A stretch of 64,000 nt of DNA from Todiramphus chloris collaris (Eukaryota; Chordata; Aves; Coraciiformes; Alcedinidae), in the NCBI GenBank assembly GCA_025345505.1, contig JANVCC010000123.1:94239-158238 (forward strand). The letters are read 5' to 3'. The notes below the pieces were generated by a model that was not told where the DNA came from, searched no databases, and saw only the letters and a program-made list of their open reading frames with translations. Below are positions 57,036-64,000 of this stretch, one piece after another. How positions within the stretch are numbered: the first letter of the stretch is position 1; each line of letters starts with the position of its first letter. The translations under genes were made by a program, and so were the position numbers.

Positions 57036-60000
57036 TCGTCTTAAAGAGAAACAAAAGTGTGATTTTAACAGCTCCACCACACAGGGAAGTCCTGGAGCAG
57101 CAACCACTTTGCCGCACGAGCTCGGAGGGGCGAGGGTCAAAAGATGTCATTTAGCCTTTAAAAACTGAAAATTGTCATCCTTCTGCTTTAACCATGTCCC
57201 AGAAATTTGGAGCAGCTTTGTAAGCGATGAACCTTTTGGACCCAATACTCTCTGGGATTTATTTTCTTTTTTTTTTTTAAATGAAAATTAGTTTTGAGCA
57301 GGACTGACCCCGAGTTTAAAAACTCGTGCAGCCTCCCACCTGGGATTTAATTTCTCTGTGTGAGCTGCATAAGTTTGGAAACATGCATTTGTGTTTGAAA
57401 ACATTTTCCTTTAGGGTTTTTAATATTTGTAAATTTATTTTTTTGGCAAGAGAGGGGGAAAAAATAAAGGGAGAACTAAGAAAATGTTGACAATTAAAAA
57501 AAAATCAATCCAAATTCCTAAGAATAATAGGAAATACCCGGGGATGATGCTACACAATGGAGCTAAAGTAGTTCCCACCAGCTCAGGACCCTGTAAAAAC
57601 CTTGTTAAGATTATTTTTATTATTATTATTACTTTATATAATTTTTTTTAATGTGGACGTTATAAATGATAATTTAAGCCACACTATCAGAATAATTTCG
57701 CATCAACCGCTGACATTTTACGGCGTGCAAGCATCTCTCGAATATGATTCACTCTAGAAATGAGCCAATATCAGCGGCAGGAATAATATAATGGCTAAAC
57801 CCCCTTTTTTTTGTTGTTGTTTTGTTTTTTTTTTAACTTTCGAGGGCAAACGACGGCTACGAATTCTCCCCCCAAGCAGCAGAAAAGTGGTTAGTGGGGT
57901 TTTTTTTAATTTAATTTTATTTATTTTTTTCGTTTGTTAAATTAAGAGGCAAAGTGGGAGAATTACATTTAGTAACTGGCTTAAATCGGGATCCTGCTTG
58001 ACCCGACAAATCCCGGGGAACAAGGCGGCTTTTGTCTGAGATTTCACACGTTCCCCCCCCCCCNNNNNNNNNNNNNNNNNNNNNNNNNNNNNNNNNNNNN
58101 NNNNNNNNNNNNNNNNNNNNNNNNNNNNNNNNNNNNNNNNNNNNNNNNNNNNNNNNNNNNNNNTTGGTGATGGTTGGGTTTTTTTTTTTGTTGTTGGTTT
58201 TGTTCTGGGTTTTTTTGGTTTGTTTTTTTTTTTAATTTGCCGGTTCGCAAAACGCTGGGAGAAAACGGCAGAAAACGAAGCTGAAGTTTGATGGGGAAGG
58301 AAAGAGGAAAATCCGGGGGGATTCGGGGCTTTTCCCCCGCGGGCTCTGCCCAATTCCCGGGGGGCGGGGAGGGACAAAATTCGGGACGAAAGGGGAAAAA
58401 AAACCCCAACCCAACCAACAACAAAAATAAAAGAGAGAGAGAGAAAAGAACCAATGAATATCTTCAAACGAGGGACGAGACGGGCTCTGCGCTTTTACCC
58501 GAGGGGAAATCTGGGCTCCCCCATCCCCAAAATGATCTTTTTTTCTGCACGTTTCGGGGCTTTAACCCGGGTTAAATCAACTCGGCTCCCGCGAGCTCAA
58601 CACGGGGCTTTTAGCTGCCGGCAGAAGCCTCTTTGCAAACGAATTAATTGCCCCAGGTCGGCTGTTGAGAGCCCGCTGCCCCCCCAACTCCTTTCCCCAT
58701 CTCTGCCCCCCCCCCCACCCCCTTCGAGACCCAGCCGCCCCCTAGGCACCCAAAAAAAGAAAAAGGGAGAGGAGTTAACTTCGTGCCCTTTGTCATTTCC
58801 TATTTGTTTGGTAGTCCTGGTTGCATCCCTCGTAATCTGGGGTTACTCCGATCAACCTGCTCATCAACTAATTTAATAAAAAAAAAAAAAAAGAAAAAAA
58901 AAAAGCTTATTTTATAATCTGATTTCGGGGATGGGGGTGGAATCTCCGTTCAGGATTCTCCCCCTCCCCGTTGGATGCGATCATTATTCTTGCATTTTCT
59001 AATGAAATGTAAGATTACAAATTAATTGAATTGCTTCCCCCCCCCCTTTTCAATCTGTCATCTTTGTTAAATTTGGGGCTGATCGTAAATAAATTGCAAA
59101 TATCCGAAGCGAGTGTCGGGGTGGGAGGGGGGTGGTTTGGTTTTCATTGTGCTTTACTGGGGGAAGGGGCTGCTTTGGGGCACCTCTTTGCAAAAAAAGA
59201 GCAGAGAAATTCCCTGCTTGGAGGGTCCCATCAGAGACCCCTCACCCCACAAATTCCCCCTCCTCAGTCTCTTTCCCAAGCACGTCTGGGGAGAGACATT
59301 GGGGGCGGGGGTGGTAGGAAGGAGAACAGACAAAACAAACCCCAAAACCCAAACCCAAACGAACACCACTGAGCAAAAGTGAGGTTTGAAAGGCTGGGAA
59401 GTGGAAAAAAAAGTGTCATTTTAAAAATAATATTAAAAAAACCTGCTGATTTTGGCCAATTACGTAGAAGAGGCTGCAAAAGGGACCCCAGCGCAAGAGG
59501 AAGAGCAGCTTCAAAAGCGCCCTAAAACCCGTGAGACCCCAGAGGCGACGCTGTCGCCAGCATCCCCTCTGCATTGGGTCTGACCACCAACCCCCCCCCC
59601 CAGGAAAAAAAAAACCCAACAAAACCAACCAACCCACACCCAACAAACCTTGGAGTCCAAACAAACTAAAATACATTCATCTTCTGAGTGCGCCGCCGGT
59701 TCGTCAAACTCCGGCGGTACAGAAGCGCTGGAAATCCGGGGGAAGTGATTTATGCCGTTTAAGCTTTCTGCTTGATCCCCTAATATTAATTTCATTGGTT
59801 TTAATGATTTTTTTTTTTCGCCTACCTAAACGACTCCTATATTTATAGCCCTAGAGATTAAATATTGTATTTCCCCCTCCCTGTTTACATTCTGTTAGAA
59901 GATAGTTCATTTTTTTTTTTGGGTAAACTTTAGATGCGTCCTTTTCACCCGCTGCCACGTTCCCTCGTTCTTTAATTCCTTTCGATGTCAACGGGACACA

Positions 60001-60110
60001 AATGAGCACCTTTTACATCACTCCGTTGGTAAACTGGGTAAGAAAGGATTCTTCCCCAACGCAAAACCACCTCGGCCGCGTTCGCCTCACGGATGGGCAC
60101 TTTTATCTCA
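57036..60110. promoter_or_regulatory. AT-rich regulatory desert segment (candidate conserved elements)
   Basis: No genes and no transposons recognised. Repeat-free sub-blocks look conserved: 57,680-57,800 (GCATCTCTCGAATATGATTC), 58,770-58,880 (CCTTTGTCATTTCC, GTAATCTGGGGTTACTCC), 58,980-59,110 and 59,745-60,010 (TAATATTAATTTCATTGG). They are separated by A- or T-tracts. Interpretation rests on composition and motifs only. Confidence 0.45.
58064..58163. other. Assembly gap, 100 N
   Basis: Exactly 100 N, the usual size for a gap of unknown length, flanked by poly(C) on the left and a T/G-rich tract on the right. Confidence 0.99.
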
Positions 60111-62249
60111 TAGGTGGGCACGGCGTTAAGAGCGTTTCCTAGTCGTCCCAGACTCCTGAGCGTGGACTTTGCGTGCTCAGCTCAGAGTTTTAACCAAAGA
60201 ACAGCAAGGAAGCAAGCAATCCAAGTGCATCAGGACAGAAAATATCTTAATAAATATATTATTTATTGCTGCTGCTTCCCCAGGAGCCACGGACAGGAAT
60301 CAGGACCCTCCTGTTTTCCCTCTTCTCTTGCAAATGGCAGAAAGAGAAGATTTATGCCCAGAAACCTCCACCCCGAGGAGTCACAAGAGGTGCCCTGGCG
60401 CAGAGAGAGGCCCCCGACACCCCGATGTGCTCCTCGCACCCCTCGGGCACATGCTGCAGCGTGGGCATCGCTGCCACGGCACAGCCCCTTGGCACTGCCA
60501 GCTGGGGCCACTCGGCTCTCCAGGAGCCCAGCGAGATGTTTGTGCCTTGTGTGCCCTTAAACTCCCCCTTAAGACTGCGCCTAAGCTTAAACCAGCTTCT
60601 ACACCGAATTAAAGGGGCAAAACCCAAACATTCAATAAATTAGATATTCCAGGTGATACAATACCAGAGGTTTCCCAGTACTGGGATGGGGAGACCACCC
60701 TCCCAGCAGCGTAATTTTACAGCGCAAACGTCGTAGACACCGGATAAACGCCACTTAATATTTGCCTGTGGATTAAGAAGGTTATGCTGGAACTGAAAAC
60801 CCAGCAAGGGGAGCACCAGGGAGGACATCTCCAAAATTTCTAACACTTTCGACGTGTATTTTAATATTACCATCAGGAGGTCGAAAGTTTTTTGATTTAA
60901 AAAAAAAAACCCAAAATCCTCAAACAACCCAAAAGTGGCTTTCAAAGGCGAGGGTTGCTCTGAGCTCAGCTCAGCCAGGCAGCGGGCTCGGGAGGGTGGG
61001 CATGAAAGGAAAAGAAACCCAACATTTGGATGGTGCTAAAGCTACTCATGTATACCCTTTAATTATATAGAACCAATTTCCGCTAACATCGCCGTGCCTT
61101 TTCCTTTCTAGTCCCGGTAACTTTTATCCAACTTTGATCTAAGGAACAGCCGAGGCCTCATCCTGCTTTGCCAGAACCCGTGGGGCATGGTACGGGTGCA
61201 GTTAAGCGGTGAAGCCGGCGGGATTCTCGGGAGAGGTCTCCGGGAACGCGGCCGCGATTCCTCCGGCTGCGGGAACTCGCTCACCGCCACCTCGGCGGGG
61301 TGAGGGATGAAACCAAACCGTGGGTCGTTTACACCGATCGCCGCTGCCGCCAGGGTGGTGTTTAACTTGATATTTCATAGGGAGCAGTTTAGGGTTGGGT
61401 CCCCCCCCACCTCCCCACCACCTCCCTTCCGCTACCAGCAGTAGTTACGGGATTTAGAGCACAAGGGCTTCTAAGATCACTAATCCGATTAAACTTGGGC
61501 AAACAGGCAGGGTAAGAAGAGCCATTGGCTGCCCAGGGCCAAGGAGAGGGGGACACGGACAACAGCGGTGCCCCCAAATCCTCGGGAAGGATGACGGGCA
61601 TGCGCACTCGGCTCTGAGGAGCCCTCTTCTCTCCTACGCTCGTCCCCTGAGGATCTGCCCTGATTCTGGCTCCCTGAGCCCCCACTGTCACAAATTTGGG
61701 CTCCCTGAGCCCCCACGGGCATGAATCCCATGTGGGATGGAGGGTCATGGAGTGACCCCACCCCCTCCCCAAAATCCAAGGTCAATCCACATCTATTCTC
61801 CCTTGGCTTTGCCACCACCGGCAGGGACACGGGGTCACCCCAGGGTCGTTGTGCCAAGCCCTGAGCCAAAGCGACCTCACAGCCAGGCCAGTGCCACCAC
61901 CCTTGGGACCAGCACCGGAGGGGACTTTCCCTGCACCCTTCTACCCCAAGGACACGTGCCCCTGCAGCCAAGTCCCTTTGAAACCCTAAATGCCCAGCGA
62001 AGGGCTAACGGGTGCAGCCACCACCCCGAAACACCCTCCCCCCCCTACTTAAACCATTTTCTTCCCCCTAAACCCTACCAGTGCTTCCCAGTGCCAACAG
62101 AGCGCTCACGCCCTGGCACACACCGCAAAGAAAAGAGGGCAGCAGCTGCCAGGCAGTGCCAAAGCAATGACATTTATGGGGGGGGAGGTGAAGTTGTAGA
62201 GGGGGGGGGAGATGGGGGCAGCTGGCTGCTGATTTCTCCTTTTTTTTTT
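60111..62249. other. Intergenic, mixed
   Basis: No coding gene. A 31-bp direct repeat (GGGCTCCCTGAGCCCCCAC) occurs twice at about 61,668-61,733. AT-rich blocks at 60,600-60,950 and 61,015-61,140 may be regulatory. Confidence 0.45.
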
Positions 62250-62500
62250 TAATTCATCTTCCTTTAAATAAGATTGTTCCAATTAACAAAGCGCTCGCCC
62301 AGAACAGGTTTGAGCGAGGAAAGCAGCGGCGGGCGCAGGATGGGCGATGGCCACGCGCGCGCACACACACAGAGAAAGAGAAGAGTCCAAATCTATTCAC
62401 CCGCGCGTGTCTCTTGTCTAAGCTGAGCCGAGCGAGACCATCGTGGAGGCCGTGGGGCCTCATTTATGATTTTCCGAGGATTTTTAATGAGGATTTTAAG
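62250..62500. promoter_or_regulatory. Candidate enhancer with inverted SOX site pair
   Basis: ATTGTT (62,273-62,278) and AACAAAG (62,285-62,291) are inverted around CCAATT. Further on are TCATTTATGATTTTCC and TTTTTAATGAGG. Repeat-free except a short CGCG/CACA stretch at 62,355-62,372. Confidence 0.42.
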
Positions 62501-62635
62501 GATGTGCCCAGTTGGGGCTTGATAGGGAACAGGTTTTCTTCTCACCCCAATCGGGAGCAGCATCTGCGGGGGTCTCTCCTACACATCAGCCCCTTCCCAA
62601 AACCAATTGCGTCGCATGCAGCCCCCGGCACCTTC

Positions 62636-62694
62636 CTGGCCAGTTTGGGATTTCTCAACCCTCCCCGGCCAGTTTGGGATTTCTCAACCCTCCC
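62636..62694. repeat. 29-bp direct duplication
   Basis: GGCCAGTTTGGGATTTCTCA plus ACCCTCCCC occurs twice back to back. Confidence 0.92.
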
Positions 62695-62989
62695 CCCCTG
62701 GTTTTCAGCACCCGCTGACTGCAAGCGCAGCCTCCAGGAACCGGGAAACACTCCACAAACCCCCAAAAGCCCAAATCCTCCTGCGCAGGGGTGGTTCCCA
62801 GCTCCATTTCCTACCCCAACTTGCCTCACAACAGCCCTTTGTCTCCCAGCCCGTTACTGGGGGTGGGGGGCTGCGATTTACTGCCATTAACATCCCGAAA
62901 ATACATGGAAAATAAACAGCCTCTTCCCAGCTGAACCCCCCACATTCCCCCACCCCAACATCAACACAACATCGAGCTGCGCCAACAAA

Positions 62990-63560
62990 CACTCCCCTTT
63001 AAAGAAAGCCAACGTAGCTGCAAAAGGATTTGTCTTCATTTCGAGGAGATGGGCAATTTTCACCTTAATAAATGGGGCTGGGGGCTTTTTTTTTTCCCCT
63101 TATTTACACTGCAAGGGGGTCTTTCCAAGGGGGTTCATTTGATGCTACAGCAGCACACGATCATTGGGCATCACGATTATCTCTCTGTGCCACTGTTTTG
63201 AAGCCTCGAGACCAGCTGAACCGGGGTGCTTCACTCTGTTGATATTTCATCACATCTATAAAGCAGATATGTATTCATTTTTGGGTTAGCTACCCTACCT
63301 ACAGCACAGGGAATTGCTCAGCAGTTGCCTAAATTCAAATCTAGTCAAGATAATTTTTGCATCCTTTTTTTTTTTGAGCGGTGTTTCCATGATAGTTTTG
63401 GCAAATCCTACCTAGGCTACCTATGGATATTTCAGGACAAAACCTTCTGCTGCACTGAAAGGGTCTTTTCTTCCACCCCCACAGCTCTAAATAAAAGAAA
63501 CTATGGATTTTTGCTTGACATAAGTTTAAAAGATATTTAAAAAAATGAATGGACCCCGTG
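62990..63560. promoter_or_regulatory. AT-rich repeat-free block, candidate conserved element
   Basis: Long unique stretch with CACGATTATCTC, GTTGATATTTCATCACATC, ATATGTATTCATTTTTGGG and a CAGCTG E-box. No coding frame. Composition resembles the other candidate elements. Confidence 0.4.
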
Positions 63561-63783
63561 CTCTGCGTCTCTTCTTTTGGCCAGATTTTGCTGGCAGGTG
63601 ATGGTAGGGATCTCAGCACCCTGCTGCAGATGCTTAGTGCTGAGCAGACCCAGCCTTATCCCCAACTCCTTCTCTCAGAACAGTGCTGGGGACACTGCAG
63701 TTCCAGGGCCAGCACCGGTAGAGGCTCCCGGAGCTGCTTTCAGCCCTGCTTGATGCTCCCAGCTGCTCCCTCACATTCCCAGT

Positions 63784-63905
63784 CACAGAATCCCAGTGTG
63801 CTGGGAGTTGGAAGGGACTTCTGAGGATCAACTGGTGCCATCCCCCCTACTCCAGCCAGCAGGGTCACCCAGAGCAGGGGACCCAGGGCCATCTCTTGTT
63901 GGAGC
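63784..63905 (-). mobile_element. CR1-type LINE 3' end, different subfamily
   Basis: CACAGAATCCCAGTGTGCTG, GGAGTTGGAAGGGACTTCTG, then CAGGGTCACCCAGAGCAGGG, which is a CR1 subfamily variant distinct from the long copies. Confidence 0.88.
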
Positions 63906-64000
63906 AGGCAAATGAGCCTCCTCTGCAGGCTTTGCCTGCTCAGAGCTGCCAGAACAGGTAAAAAAGTGGACAGCTCCTCATCCCAGCCCTTTTACCCCAA

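Noticed and set aside
40423..64000. miR-9-1 hairpin, expected from human synteny
   Set aside because: I looked for the core GGTTATCTAGC and GCTAGATAACC on both strands and did not see them. It may lie beyond 64 kb or in the 100-N gap.

Overview
The window is vertebrate nuclear DNA, almost certainly from a bird. It has intron-rich genes with GT-AG junctions, high GC in the first 56 kb, and many 5'-truncated copies of a CR1-type LINE, the dominant avian/reptilian retrotransposon. The gene set matches the mammalian 1q22-q23 block, which lies on a GC-rich microchromosome in chicken. There are no bacterial, phage or CRISPR features. Species and chromosome are inferences.

Four protein-coding genes were assembled from splice junctions, reading phase and recalled family sequences. 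(1) NES (nestin; the avian orthologue is called transitin) lies on the minus strand at 2,248-9,245, with four exons encoding 1,627 aa. (2) BCAN (brevican) lies on the plus strand at 19,146-29,406, with 13 coding exons encoding 929 aa. A read-through short form of 768 aa ends in a hydrophobic GPI-type tail and has its own poly(A) signal. (3) HAPLN2 (Bral1) lies on the minus strand at 30,948-33,215, with five coding exons encoding 341 aa. (4) An Rh-family ammonium transporter, best called RHBG, lies on the plus strand at 35,938-40,422, with ten exons encoding 455 aa. All four models stay in phase across every junction and have near-family lengths.

Brevican and Hapln2 work together: both bind hyaluronan through link modules in brain extracellular matrix, perineuronal nets and nodes of Ranvier. 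Nestin is the intermediate filament of neural progenitors. Its second intron carries a POU plus SOX site pair, like the known mammalian neural enhancer. RHBG moves ammonia across membranes and is unrelated to its neighbours in function.

Region by region: 1-1.7 kb is a minisatellite and non-coding sequence. 1.7-9.5 kb is NES. 9.5-19.1 kb is intergenic, with CpG-rich patches, one CR1 and a 30/31-bp minisatellite. 19.1-29.4 kb is BCAN. 30.4-33.3 kb is HAPLN2. 33.3-35.9 kb is intergenic. 35.9-41.3 kb is RHBG. From 41.3 kb to the end no protein-coding gene is visible. That part has several CR1 pieces up to about 51.8 kb. It is then largely transposon-free to 63.78 kb, with a CpG-island-like promoter candidate near 55 kb and many AT-rich blocks carrying homeodomain, SOX and POU motifs. 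It looks like a regulatory desert around a developmental gene; by human synteny (RHBG - MIR9-1 host - MEF2D) MIR9-1 is the likely target, but its hairpin was not found here. Two assembly gaps are present, of 10 and 100 N.

No wholly novel biological system was found. The most interesting items are the brevican GPI read-through isoform, the nestin intron-2 enhancer, a cysteine hexapeptide array in nestin, and the regulatory desert with its orphan CpG promoter.
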